From: Gluconobacter morbifer G707
Lineage (GTDB): Bacteria > Pseudomonadota > Alphaproteobacteria > Acetobacterales > Acetobacteraceae
Direction: 5' to 3'
DNA length: 64,000 nucleotides
NCBI RefSeq assembly: GCF_000234355.1
Contig: NZ_AGQV01000010.1
Location: 340,540 to 404,539, forward strand
Part shown: positions 8,535-17,296 of the stretch, piece after piece
Position numbering within the stretch: the stretch's first letter is position 1
How the letters are laid out: each line of letters opens with the position of its first letter
Made by a program: the position numbers and the translations under genes
Notes under the pieces: model-generated
The model's database searches: none
What the model was told of the DNA's origin: nothing
The model's input: only the letters and a program-made list of their open reading frames with translations

Positions 8535-10121
8535 TCAGTTCGTCTTTGCCGCACGGGCGCTGGCGATCTGCTTTTTTCTGGTCAATGGGTAAGTAGTTTC
8601 CCATCCACCGCCCAGGGCATTGTAGAGTTTCACCACGTCTGTTGCGAGTTCAGCAGTGCTGTCTGCAAGATTCAGATCGGCATTTTCCATGTTGGCCTGT
8701 GCCGAAAGGACATTCAGATAGTTTGTCAGGCCGTGACGATACTGATCCCGGGCCAGTTCGAAAGACTGACGCGCAGCCTCACTGCTGGCGGTAAATCCGT
8801 CGTGCCGGGCCTGTTCGTCGCGATAGGCGATCAGGGCATTATCGATGTCACGCCACGCTCCAAGAACCGTCGAGCGATAGGCAATAGCGGCTTCGCGCTG
8901 CTGCGCCCTGGTGAGACGAAGATTGCCCGTCAGACGTCCGCCCTGAAAGATCGGAAGAGTAATGCGGGGTCCAACGTTCCAGGCGCGGGCGCTCCACATG
9001 CCGAAATCCCGGAAGGACAGCGACTGGATCCCGAACCCGGCGTCAATAGTGACCTTGGGATAGAACTCCGCCGTTGCGGATGCGACGCCTGCCGTGGCCG
9101 AGTGCAGCCGGGCGTCGGCCTCACGGATATCCGGCCGGCGTTCGGCAAGCTGGGACGGAATGCCGACAGGAACGCGCGGCGGGACAACCGGAATTCGGTT
9201 GGCCTGCTCCAGTTCGGCGTTCAGGGAACGCGGAGGAGCACCCAGAAGAAGGGCAATCGCATTCATCTGCTCTTCCGCAGCCTGCTTCATCCGGGCGATC
9301 TGTGCGTCCGTTTCGCCAAGCTGGGCCCGGGCACTCTGGACATCGACGTCACTGACCAGTCCAGACCGGTGCCTGTCTTCCGTCAGGGCAAGTGTGGAGG
9401 CCTGAAGACCACGGTTCTCCTGCGCAATCCGCAGACGCTCCTGCGCACCGCGGAGGGTCATGTAGTCCCGGGCCATATCCGCCTGCCGGGCGATCAGGAT
9501 ACCGCGCTGTACTTCCCGCGAGGCCTGCATCTCGGCTTTCGCCTGCTCGTAGGCTGAGGAAATCCGTCCCCACAGATCGATTTCATAGCTGGCGTCAATC
9601 CCATCCGTCCAACGGTTCAGCAGAGGGATCTCGGCGTTGCTGGCGGCGGCTCCCAGATCTCCGACCAGAGGGTTGTTGACGCCTCCGACAGTAGAAGACT
9701 TGGCAATGTGACCGAGGATGTACTGGAGCGACTTAGAACTGTACTGATTGCGTGAATAGGATGCGTTGGCATCCAGCGTCGGGAAACGTCCCGCACCCGA
9801 AACCAGCATCTGAGCACGGCTTTGCGCCAGTTCCTCCGCTGCCCGCTGAACATCGAGATTCTGCTCGGCGATGCGACTTTCCAGTTGATCCAGTTCCGGA
9901 TCATGAAAGATCTTCCACCAGTTCGGATCAGGTCTGTCCATACTGGCCTGACTGAACTGATGACTGTCCTGCGGACGCGGCTCATATGCGCCCGGCGCCC
10001 AGGGGTCAGGCTTGTGGTAATGCGGCCCTACGGAGCAGGCCGACAGGGCCGTCATGGCGGACAAGATAACCCCTGCCCTGACAAACTTCATCTGAAACAT
10101 AGGCTGTAAAAACACGCTCAT
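8535..10121 (-). CDS. NodT/OprM-type outer membrane efflux lipoprotein
   Basis: This 528-residue protein is the outer membrane channel of a tripartite exporter. It has a lipoprotein signal (VILSAMTALSACS, with the lipid-bearing Cys), then the motif SVGPHYHKPDP found at the start of NodT-family channels, and two repeated coiled-coil segments, for example AEELAQSRAQM and ADARLHSATAGVASATAEFYPKV. The start ATG shares one base with the stop of emrB (TGATG), and GGAGG inside the end of emrB serves as its ribosome site, so translation is coupled. A second possible start lies at codon 11. It would partner the adjacent EmrA- and EmrB-like proteins. Confidence 0.9.
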   Translation of the reverse strand: MSVFLQPMFQMKFVRAGVILSAMTALSACSVGPHYHKPDPWAPGAYEPRPQDSHQFSQASMDRPDPNWWKIFHDPELDQLESRIAEQNLDVQRAAEELAQSRAQMLVSGAGRFPTLDANASYSRNQYSSKSLQYILGHIAKSSTVGGVNNPLVGDLGAAASNAEIPLLNRWTDGIDASYEIDLWGRISSAYEQAKAEMQASREVQRGILIARQADMARDYMTLRGAQERLRIAQENRGLQASTLALTEDRHRSGLVSDVDVQSARAQLGETDAQIARMKQAAEEQMNAIALLLGAPPRSLNAELEQANRIPVVPPRVPVGIPSQLAERRPDIREADARLHSATAGVASATAEFYPKVTIDAGFGIQSLSFRDFGMWSARAWNVGPRITLPIFQGGRLTGNLRLTRAQQREAAIAYRSTVLGAWRDIDNALIAYRDEQARHDGFTASSEAARQSFELARDQYRHGLTNYLNVLSAQANMENADLNLADSTAELATDVVKLYNALGGGWETTYPLTRKKQIASARAAKTN

Positions 10122-11701
10122 CAGTGGCCTCCCGCTTTCTTGCCGCCATGTGCGCTGTTGGGAGCCAGAAGGAAACAGACTGGCACGACCAGAAACGAAA
10201 TCGTCCCGATTGCCATGAATATTTGATTGTACGCCAACATCGAGACCTGTGTACTGAACGTTTGCAGAAGTTTGTGAAGAGCAACCGAGGATGCCGCCGA
10301 AGACGTGAAGCCATGTTCAATGGCGCGCTGTTTCACAACAGCGAGATATTGCAGGTATTCGGAACGCAGCGGCGTCATCCAGTGCGCGAGATAACTCTGC
10401 CGCTCCTGCTGGGTCTCTATCACGGCGGCGGTACTCAGGGAAATGGCGAGCGAACCAACATAGTTACGGGACATGCTGAACATGGCCGACGCATCGCCGT
10501 TCAGTTCACGGGGCAACGTCTCATAGGCGATCGTCGAAAGAGGGACGAACAGGAAAGCCAGAGCCGCAGTCTGGGCAATCCGGTATTCCACGAGATGCAT
10601 GAAATTGGTCGTCGGCATCAGATGGGCTGAATAGAACATGGAAACGCCCATGAAGAAGAAGCCGAAAGCGACGATCTTGCGGATCTGGATGAAGCCCATA
10701 AGCCGCCCCACAAACGGGATCAGACAGATGATCGCCACGCCACCGGGAGCGAGAACCTCTCCCGATACGGTTGCAGTATATCCAAGAACCTGCTGCGCAA
10801 ACTGGGGTACGATGATCGCCGCGGCGTAAAGAATGGCGCCGACCATGGCCATGAGAAACGTGGCAACCGCGAAGTTTCGGTCCTTGAAAATAGCCAGGTT
10901 CAGGAGTGGATCCTTGGCCTTTAGCAGCCATACGATCGAAGCGATGATCCCGACGACGCCCAGTACGGCCATGGTAATGATGAAATTGGAACCAAACCAT
11001 CCATCGTCTTCACCGCGGTCACACATGACCTCGAGACAACCCAGACCAATGGTGATCAGGGTAATGCCAATGACATCAATCTTCTCGCGACGTCGCTGCT
11101 CCCACGGCGGATCCTCAACAAGAGCGGACACACCGATGAATGTCAGGATGCCGAAAGGCACGTTGACGTAAAAAATCCAGTTCCAGGAAAAATTATCGAC
11201 GAGATAACCTCCCGCGAGCGGACCGAGAACAGGCGCCACCACGGTTGCAATGGCAGCCAGCCCCATGGCCGCTCCGCGCTTTGCGGGCGGGAAGGTGTCG
11301 AGGATGATCGACTGCTGACTAGGCTGAAGACCGCCGCCAAAGAAGCCCTGCAACAGACGGAAAACGATCAGCATCGGCAGGCTGTTGGAAAGCCCGCAGA
11401 GAAAAGAGCAGACCGTGAACAGGGCCACACAGATGAGAAAGTAACGCTTGCGCCCGAAAAGCCGGCTGAGCCAGCCTGAAATCGTCAGAACGACACCGTT
11501 CGCAACGAGATAGGCTGTCAGGGCCCATGTCGCGTCGTCGTAGCTGCTGCCCAGCGCACCGGCAATGTGTGGCAGGGCCACATTGATGATGGTCGTGTCG
11601 AGCACTTCCATGAAGGCGCCCATCGTCACGACAACGGCAATCAGCCAGGGATTGGCTTTCGGCTTCCAGTCTTCATGTGCTGTGCTGGCAGCGTCGCTCA
11701 T
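10121..11701 (-). CDS. emrB: EmrB/QacA-type drug:H+ antiporter (MFS, DHA2)
   Basis: The 526-residue inner membrane protein has about 14 predicted membrane segments. Its first segment carries the DHA2 signature MGAFMEVLDTTIINVALPHIAGALG. The loop-2 motif A reads GWLSRLFGRKRYF, and the motif C-like region reads VVAPVLGPLAGGYLVDNFSWNWIF. It should export hydrophobic toxic compounds using the proton gradient, together with EmrA and the outer membrane channel. Its start overlaps the emrA stop by four bases (ATGA). Actual substrate unknown. Confidence 0.93.
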   Translation of the reverse strand: MSDAASTAHEDWKPKANPWLIAVVVTMGAFMEVLDTTIINVALPHIAGALGSSYDDATWALTAYLVANGVVLTISGWLSRLFGRKRYFLICVALFTVCSFLCGLSNSLPMLIVFRLLQGFFGGGLQPSQQSIILDTFPPAKRGAAMGLAAIATVVAPVLGPLAGGYLVDNFSWNWIFYVNVPFGILTFIGVSALVEDPPWEQRRREKIDVIGITLITIGLGCLEVMCDRGEDDGWFGSNFIITMAVLGVVGIIASIVWLLKAKDPLLNLAIFKDRNFAVATFLMAMVGAILYAAAIIVPQFAQQVLGYTATVSGEVLAPGGVAIICLIPFVGRLMGFIQIRKIVAFGFFFMGVSMFYSAHLMPTTNFMHLVEYRIAQTAALAFLFVPLSTIAYETLPRELNGDASAMFSMSRNYVGSLAISLSTAAVIETQQERQSYLAHWMTPLRSEYLQYLAVVKQRAIEHGFTSSAASSVALHKLLQTFSTQVSMLAYNQIFMAIGTISFLVVPVCFLLAPNSAHGGKKAGGH

Positions 11702-12801
11702 TGCACATACACCGTGGGCACAACGGACAGTCCGATGGCCAGCGGGAGCTTCGGGTCAAGACCGCTATCGATCAGGATCTTGACGGGAACACGCTGCACG
11801 ATCTTCACGAAGTTGCCCGTCGCATTCTCGGCTGGGAACGCGCTGAACTGCTCACCTGAACCAAGCTGAATGGAATCCACATGTCCATGCAGTTTCAGCG
11901 CGGGATAGGCGTCCACACTCAGATCAACGGACTGACCGGGCCTCATCCTGGTGATCTGGGTTTCCTTGTAGTTCGCGGTCACCCAGATTTCAGGCTGCAC
12001 GAGCGTGAAAATCTGCTGTCCCTGCTGGACGTAATTGCCCTGCTCGACATTACGCTGGGAAATCCAGCCATCATGTGGCGCGCGAACTTCCGTCCAGCCC
12101 AGATTCAGCTGGGCAAGCGCCAGATTGGCCTGGGCCGTCTTCAGAAGGGCCTGTTCTTGGGTAATGGTTTCCTGGGAGGTGGAGATATTCGGAATCACCG
12201 GAGTGGCCTGCTGCAGACGGCCCTGTGCGGACAGCACCTGGGCACGCGCCTGGTCGAGCGCGGCTTTGGCATAGTCAATATCCTGCTGGCTAGTAGCCTG
12301 ACGGGATACGGTTGACTGGCGCTTGTAATCTGCAAGGCTTTTTGTTAACTGGGCCTTGGCGCTTGCCAGATTACCCTGCGCCTGCGTGAGAATGGCAGGA
12401 AATTCCAGCTTGGCGACTTCATATCGGGCATTGGATGCGCGCAGATTTGCTTCGGCTTCTTCCAGCTGACCCACGGCCTTCTGAAGCGACGCACGATAGT
12501 CCCGGTCATCAATTTTCACGAGCAGTTGCCCGGCGCGCACGAACTGATTGTCATTGACCAGAAGCTGGGTCACATAACCGCTGACATGCGGGGCCATCGA
12601 GATTTTCCGGCCGTCCGTATAGGCGTCGTCTGTATCGATGTCATTGCGGGTGAGGTACCAGTAGATGCCCGTGGCGATGACGGCGAGGACAATGAAAAGA
12701 ATGACAAGGACCCGAACCAGAGGATTCTTCTTCTTTTTCCCACCTTCCTGTTTGGTGTCATTCGTATTTCCGGACTGATCGGTGTGGGAATCCTGCGCCA
12801 T
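11698..12801 (-). CDS. emrA: EmrA/HlyD-type membrane fusion protein
   Basis: The 367-residue periplasmic adaptor links EmrB to the outer membrane channel. It has a basic cytoplasmic start, one membrane anchor (VRVLVILFIVLAVIATGIYWYL) and a biotinyl-lipoyl half domain (DTDDAYTDGRKISMAPHVSGYV). A long helical hairpin follows, then the returning lipoyl half and beta barrel (LGWTEVRAPHDGWI). The start at MAQDSH was chosen because the upstream 36 codons have no sequence features of the family. It is the first gene of the exporter operon. Confidence 0.9.
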   Translation of the reverse strand: MAQDSHTDQSGNTNDTKQEGGKKKKNPLVRVLVILFIVLAVIATGIYWYLTRNDIDTDDAYTDGRKISMAPHVSGYVTQLLVNDNQFVRAGQLLVKIDDRDYRASLQKAVGQLEEAEANLRASNARYEVAKLEFPAILTQAQGNLASAKAQLTKSLADYKRQSTVSRQATSQQDIDYAKAALDQARAQVLSAQGRLQQATPVIPNISTSQETITQEQALLKTAQANLALAQLNLGWTEVRAPHDGWISQRNVEQGNYVQQGQQIFTLVQPEIWVTANYKETQITRMRPGQSVDLSVDAYPALKLHGHVDSIQLGSGEQFSAFPAENATGNFVKIVQRVPVKILIDSGLDPKLPLAIGLSVVPTVYVQ

Positions 12802-13204
12802 TTCGGTCTTTCCAAAGATATTGTGCTTTTTGCGCCTGCCACACGGGCCTGCGGACGCGCGTGAGGGGCCAATGTTCGTCTTGTTGATGCCCTGCCCTAA
12901 TATGACCATTCGGTTCGGTCAATTAAAATATCAGGACCTGAGCGGTGCCTCTATTTCTGGCAGATTTACAGGATGCCTCTTCATGAGGATGACATGCTCA
13001 TTGGTCCGTTCCAGAAATGGCCTGGAAGATTCCGTGGTATCCCAGCAAAGTCGGGCAAGAGTGATCAGACCCGGGGAAAAATCTGTGCGGAAGATCGCAA
13101 TCATAAGCTCGGAAAGGGCATGAATTTCGACCGGAACCGTTCTGTTTCCTCAAAAATCTGGAGAAGATATTGACCCGTCCGGCTACCGGACGCATGAATG
13201 ATAG
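12802..13204. other. divergent promoter region between exporter operon and TetR gene
   Basis: No gene is seen in these 403 bases, which separate emrA (minus) from a TetR gene (plus). They must hold both promoters. The only clear element is the palindrome at 12903-12921. Confidence 0.5.
12903..12921. promoter_or_regulatory. imperfect palindrome, candidate TetR operator of the efflux operon
   Basis: TGACCATTCGGTTCGGTCA has 5-bp arms TGACC/GGTCA around a 9-base centre, about 100 bases upstream of the emrA start. The 19-base length is usual for a TetR dimer site. Either nearby TetR protein (7891-8511 or 13205-13801) could bind. Confidence 0.45.
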
Positions 13205-13801
13205 ATGACCGTTGCAACCAAACAGATGCTTGTCAGACGCACCATTGTGGATGCAGCCCGTCCCCTGATCGGAAGCCAGGGTTTTTCGGCGGTTGGCATT
13301 TCTCAGATCATCGAGGTCGCTGGCATCCCAAAGGGCTCTTTTTATCATTATTTTGAGTCCAAAGAGGCGTTTGGCGAGGAACTTCTCCGTCTGTATGTCT
13401 CAGATTATCTGGCCAAGATGGACACCATGTTCGGAGCCTCCCGGAAAAATGGCCGAGAGAAAATCCTCGCCTACTGCCAGTTTTGGTGGGAGACGCACGT
13501 TGACGGGAAAACAGGTGACAAATGTCTGATCGTTAAGCTGGGAGCTGAGGTTTCGGACCTTTCGGAACGAATGCGGCATATTCTCAAAAACGGAACGGAA
13601 CAGGCCGTCGAGCGCATTACGTCTATCGTCCGGGCTGGTCAGGAGGATGGATCCATCCAGTCGGACATGAATTCCTATATCCTTGCGCAGGCACTTTATC
13701 AGCAGTGGCTTGGCGCAACCCTGATGGTCAAGATCACAAAGGACTCACATCCATTTGATAATGCATGGGTAGCGACGAAAAGCTTTCTCGATCATACCTG
13801 A
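13205..13801 (+). CDS. NemR-like TetR family regulator
   Basis: This 198-residue repressor has the TetR helix-turn-helix at residues 8-55 (ISQIIEVAGIPKGSFYHYFESKEAF). Its C-terminal domain resembles NemR/AcuR-type proteins. The segment GDKCLIVKLGAEVSDLSERMR places a Cys where NemR has its redox- and electrophile-sensing Cys. It is divergent from the emr operon. It lies upstream of an aldehyde dehydrogenase whose promoter has two GACCGGTC boxes similar to the published NemR-type TAGACC-N-GGTCTA site. The likely role is to sense quinones or aldehydes and release the dehydrogenase gene and perhaps the exporter. Confidence 0.7.
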   Translation: MTVATKQMLVRRTIVDAARPLIGSQGFSAVGISQIIEVAGIPKGSFYHYFESKEAFGEELLRLYVSDYLAKMDTMFGASRKNGREKILAYCQFWWETHVDGKTGDKCLIVKLGAEVSDLSERMRHILKNGTEQAVERITSIVRAGQEDGSIQSDMNSYILAQALYQQWLGATLMVKITKDSHPFDNAWVATKSFLDHT

Positions 13802-13842
13802 AGACAGCAGCGAGGCCCCGCCTCCTGTTGGTTCGATTCTAT

Positions 13843-13877
13843 AGACGACCGGTCTAATATTATACGACCGGTCTAAT
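13843..13877. promoter_or_regulatory. tandem GACCGGTC boxes before the aldehyde dehydrogenase
   Basis: The palindrome GACCGGTC occurs at 13847-13854 and 13866-13873, each followed by TAAT and preceded by AC, with 19 bases between centres (about two helical turns). The extended unit ACGACCGGTCTAAT is repeated exactly. The site lies 180-200 bases before the aldehyde dehydrogenase start and right after the NemR-like gene. It is very probably an operator for that regulator. Confidence 0.65.
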
Positions 13878-14050
13878 TTTATTGGGAAAAGACTGTCTGA
13901 GGAGGGAGTTCTCTCAATGCATTCCCCTGCCCGCTCAGCAGATGGCCGTGCGTTTCGTGACCGGAGAGGTCAGAACCCGATGGTCACCTGCACGAAAATG
14001 GCAGGCTCTGCTCAGCGTTACTTTTTCCGTACGTGCAACACGAGGTAAGA

Positions 14051-15442
14051 ATGGCTTACGCAAGTACCAATCCTTTTACCGGCGAAGTGCTGGCAACCTT
14101 CCCGAATGCAACGGATGCCGAGGTTCAGGCTGCTCTGACGCAGGCCAATGCCGCCTATGAAAAATGGCGTGAGACCTCATTTGCCGAGCGCGCCCGGATC
14201 ATGAAGGCTGCGGCTGACATTCTGCGCCGCGACGTTGATAAATATGCCCGCCTCGGCACGCTGGAGATGGGCAAGCTTTTTTCAGAGTCCAAAAAGGAAG
14301 TCATCCTTTCCGCCGAGATCTTCGAGTATTATGCAAAATATGCTGAAGAACTACTGAAACCAGAATCTCTCCCCATTGCCGATCCTGCTGAGGGCAAGGC
14401 TGTTCTGGTTCATGAGCCGCTTGGGATTGTTCTTGCGATCGAACCGTGGAATTTCCCGTTCTATCAGGTCGTCCGCATCATTGCGCCGCAGCTCTCCGCA
14501 GGTAATGCGGTCATTCTGAAGCATGCGTCCAACCTGCCACAATGCGCCGCCATCTGCGAAGAGCTGATGAAGGAAGCTGGTCTCCCGGCTGGACTGTTCC
14601 GTAATCTTTACACAGCCCGTCACCATACCGAGATGATCCTGAGTGATCCCCGTGTTGTTGGCGTTGCGCTGACGGGTTCCGAAGGGGCCGGTACCATCAT
14701 CGCCGCCACGGCTGGCAAGGCCCTCAAGAAATCCATGATGGAACTTGGTGGTGCAGATTCTTTCATCGTTCTGGAAGATGCAGACGTTGAAAAGGCGGCA
14801 AAGTTTGCAGTGATCGGACGTCACTGGAATGCTGGTCAGGTCTGTGTTTCTGCTAAGCGTCTTATTGTGGCCGACGCCATTTATGACCGTTTCCTGGAGC
14901 TGTACAAGAAGGGTGTTGCCGAACTGAAAGCTGGCGACCCAATGGATCCGGCGACGACGCTTGCACCGGTCTGTTCCCAGGGCGCGAAGGAAGATCTGGA
15001 ACGCCAGGTCGAAGAGGCCAAGAAGCACGGTGCGAAGGTTGAAGCAATTGGTGCGCCTGTGCCAGAAAAAGGCTCTTTCTTCCGTCCGCTGCTCATGACG
15101 GGACTGGACAGCAACAACGCAGCCCGGCACTGGGAATTCTTCGGTCCGGTAACGCAGCTTTATCGCGCCAAGGACGAAGATGATGCGGTACGCATCGCAA
15201 ATGACTCCCCCTATGGGCTGGGTGGTGCCGTTTTCACGAAGGATGAAACCCGTGGCGCACATGTGGCGTCCCGCATCCGGACGGGCATGGTGTTCATCAA
15301 CCATCCACTCATTCCCAAGGCAGACCTGCCATTTGGCGGCATCAAGAATTCTGGCTTCGGTCGTGAACTGATCGGTCTGGGCATCAAGGAGTTCGTCAAT
15401 CACAAGCTGATCAATATCGTTGATATTGACGCTCCACTGTAA
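14051..15442 (+). CDS. NAD(P)-dependent aldehyde (succinate-semialdehyde type) dehydrogenase
   Basis: The 463-residue cytoplasmic enzyme oxidises an aldehyde to the acid. Catalytic residues are all present: Lys157 in ILKHAS, Glu231 in MELGGADSF and the nucleophile Cys265 in NAGQVCVSAKR. The oxyanion Asn lies in PWNFPFY. It belongs to the short succinate-semialdehyde dehydrogenase (Sad/YneI-like) branch. Start chosen at MAYASTNPF, with GAGGTAAG directly in front. The NemR-like regulator and tandem boxes upstream suggest a detoxifying role against reactive aldehydes rather than GABA catabolism, for which no other genes are seen. A hairpin follows the stop. Confidence 0.88.
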   Translation: MAYASTNPFTGEVLATFPNATDAEVQAALTQANAAYEKWRETSFAERARIMKAAADILRRDVDKYARLGTLEMGKLFSESKKEVILSAEIFEYYAKYAEELLKPESLPIADPAEGKAVLVHEPLGIVLAIEPWNFPFYQVVRIIAPQLSAGNAVILKHASNLPQCAAICEELMKEAGLPAGLFRNLYTARHHTEMILSDPRVVGVALTGSEGAGTIIAATAGKALKKSMMELGGADSFIVLEDADVEKAAKFAVIGRHWNAGQVCVSAKRLIVADAIYDRFLELYKKGVAELKAGDPMDPATTLAPVCSQGAKEDLERQVEEAKKHGAKVEAIGAPVPEKGSFFRPLLMTGLDSNNAARHWEFFGPVTQLYRAKDEDDAVRIANDSPYGLGGAVFTKDETRGAHVASRIRTGMVFINHPLIPKADLPFGGIKNSGFGRELIGLGIKEFVNHKLINIVDIDAPL

Positions 15443-15449
15443 TGAAACG

Positions 15450-15475
15450 GGGTGATGGAAGTATTTCCATCGCCC
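15450..15475 (+). terminator. hairpin after the aldehyde dehydrogenase
   Basis: GGGTGATGGAA at 15450-15460 pairs with TTCCATCGCCC at 15465-15475 (11 pairs with one G-T, loop GTAT). The T-run after it is poor, so it may be a weak terminator or an mRNA 3' stabiliser. Confidence 0.65.
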
Positions 15476-15671
15476 TCTGATCCTGGCGTCTGATCATGCA
15501 TGACTCCCGGAGTTGGCCTGACGGACGCTTTTCAAGAAAAACGCATGAATCTTGAAGCCAACGGATAACGCTTCGTCATCCGGAGCCTTCAGCGTGCCTG
15601 AAAAAACCTCTTTGGCCCCGGCAAATGTGGTTTTTCTGGCAGGAGCCGTGCAAACAGAGGCTTGGAAACCA

Positions 15672-16964
15672 ATGACGTCTCGTCCTGAAATTCTGATTGT
15701 TGGCGGAGGTGTGGCCGGACTTTCGCTGGCGACCCAGCTGGGGAAATCTCTTGGCAAGCGTGGCAAGGCCCGCATTACCCTCATTGACAAAAGTTTCTCC
15801 CATGTCTGGAAGCCGATGCTGCACTGCTTCGCTGCCGGAACCGTTCTGAATGAAAACGACCGAATCAGCTTCATCACGCAGGCCAGCCGGCATCATTTTG
15901 AATTCTGGCCCGGAGAGGTTGTTTCGGTTGATCGGGACAAGAAGGAAGTTGTTCTCAGCCCGCTTCATGCTTCGGATGGTACGCTCGTACTGGATAGCCG
16001 GACCCTGCGCTATGACGCCATGGTGCTGGCAATTGGCAGTTGCGCCAACGATTTCGGTACGCCTGGTGTAAAGGAACATTGCCTACCAATCGATAATCTG
16101 GTCGATGCCAACCATTTCAATGAAAAATTCCGCATGGAGCTACTGAAGGCATTCGCAAATACCTCGGAACTGGACATCGCGATTGTCGGCGGAGGCGCAA
16201 CAGGGACGCAGCTTGCAGCGGAACTCCACAAGGCACTTGATATTGTAGATCCCTACAGCCTGCATGCTTTCGGTCGTACGCCCCCCAAGCTACATGTCAC
16301 GCTTTTGCAGTCGGGGGCCCGTATCCTGCCCGCTTTCCCTGAATCCGTCTCCGAAGCTGCCAAAACTGAACTGGAACGGATTGGCGTCACGGTCCGGACC
16401 GGTGCCCGCGTTACCGGAGCGGATGCAAGCGGATTCATCCTCAAGGACGGCACACATGTTCCGGCCAAACTCCGTGTCTGGGCTGCAGGCGTGAAAGCCC
16501 CACAGGTCACGCAGACTTATGGCGGGCTGCCACTGAACCGGTCGGGGCAAATTCTGGTCAATGGCAATCTTTCGTCAAAGGATGACCCGAATATCTTCGC
16601 CATGGGGGATTGCTCGTTCATCGAAGACGATCCTTTGCCAGCCACGGCGCAGGTTGCCCGCCAGCAGGCCAATCATCTGGGGCGGCATCTGCCAGCCTGG
16701 ATCGAGCATGGGCGAGACGTGCCAGGATGCATCTTCCACAATAAGGGCGCCATCGTGGCGCTGGGTAAATACAACGGCTGGGCAGCACTCCCGGGAGGGA
16801 CTGTCTGGGGTGGTGGATTTTCTCACGGTCTGTCGGCGCGGCTGGGACATATCATGCTGTATCGTCAGCATCAGATCGAACTGTTCGGATACTATCGCGG
16901 CCTGATCTCCTTTTTCTCCGACTGGGTGGAAGGTTTTGTCCGTCCCTCCATCCGGCTGGACTGA
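15672..16964 (+). CDS. ndh: type II NADH dehydrogenase-like FAD oxidoreductase
   Basis: The 430-residue flavoprotein should pass electrons from NADH to ubiquinone without pumping protons, at the inner face of the membrane. It has an FAD-binding Rossmann motif (ILIVGGGVAGLSLATQLG), a second dinucleotide motif for NAD(P)H (IAIVGGGATGTQLAAELH, near residue 175), and the FAD motif NIFAMGDCSFIED near residue 310. The C-terminal region carries an amphipathic segment (GYYRGLISFFSDWVEGF) in place of the usual membrane anchor. Start chosen at MTSRPEIL, just before the Rossmann strand; an upstream in-frame ATG would add 40 unlikely residues. It is separate from the preceding gene by 229 bases with a hairpin. 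Confidence 0.78.
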   Translation: MTSRPEILIVGGGVAGLSLATQLGKSLGKRGKARITLIDKSFSHVWKPMLHCFAAGTVLNENDRISFITQASRHHFEFWPGEVVSVDRDKKEVVLSPLHASDGTLVLDSRTLRYDAMVLAIGSCANDFGTPGVKEHCLPIDNLVDANHFNEKFRMELLKAFANTSELDIAIVGGGATGTQLAAELHKALDIVDPYSLHAFGRTPPKLHVTLLQSGARILPAFPESVSEAAKTELERIGVTVRTGARVTGADASGFILKDGTHVPAKLRVWAAGVKAPQVTQTYGGLPLNRSGQILVNGNLSSKDDPNIFAMGDCSFIEDDPLPATAQVARQQANHLGRHLPAWIEHGRDVPGCIFHNKGAIVALGKYNGWAALPGGTVWGGGFSHGLSARLGHIMLYRQHQIELFGYYRGLISFFSDWVEGFVRPSIRLD

Positions 16965-17296
16965 TGATCTATCCGGCCTGTCTGAATTCATCGGTTACGG
17001 ACGGGTCGGAAGATGCCGGACAGAAAGAAATTCATCAGATCGTCACACGGCAGACCGGGTTTTGTAGCCAGAATGGAAGCACGGTGTTTTTCGCAGCATG
17101 AGGATGTTCCATGACGCAGCCTTTCTTTCGGGGAAAAGAGCCACATACCCTTTGGCACGAAACAGCTGCGACGGCTTGGAACACGCAGGTAGCCGAAGCA
17201 AAAATATCCAGCATGAAGAATATTTTCCGGGACGCAAATTAGGATGACGGAGGTTATGATAGGGTTACACCTGCAAAAAACTGACTGTCCTGCCTG
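16965..17296. other. 332-bp gap before the phosphoesterase gene
   Basis: No gene is recognisable; a 64-codon minus-strand frame at 17043-17237 looks random. The region should contain the promoter of the phosphoesterase-peroxidase pair. I looked for a Pho box (repeated CTGTCAT) and saw no convincing one. Confidence 0.4.

Noticed and set aside
14351..15403. 350-codon minus-strand frame opposite the aldehyde dehydrogenase
   Set aside because: It is a shadow of a strongly coding plus-strand gene with all catalytic residues; the antisense text has no family marks.
17240..17296. Possible Pho box before the phosphoesterase gene
   Set aside because: Only one CTGTC-like word is present and no paired repeat at the needed spacing.
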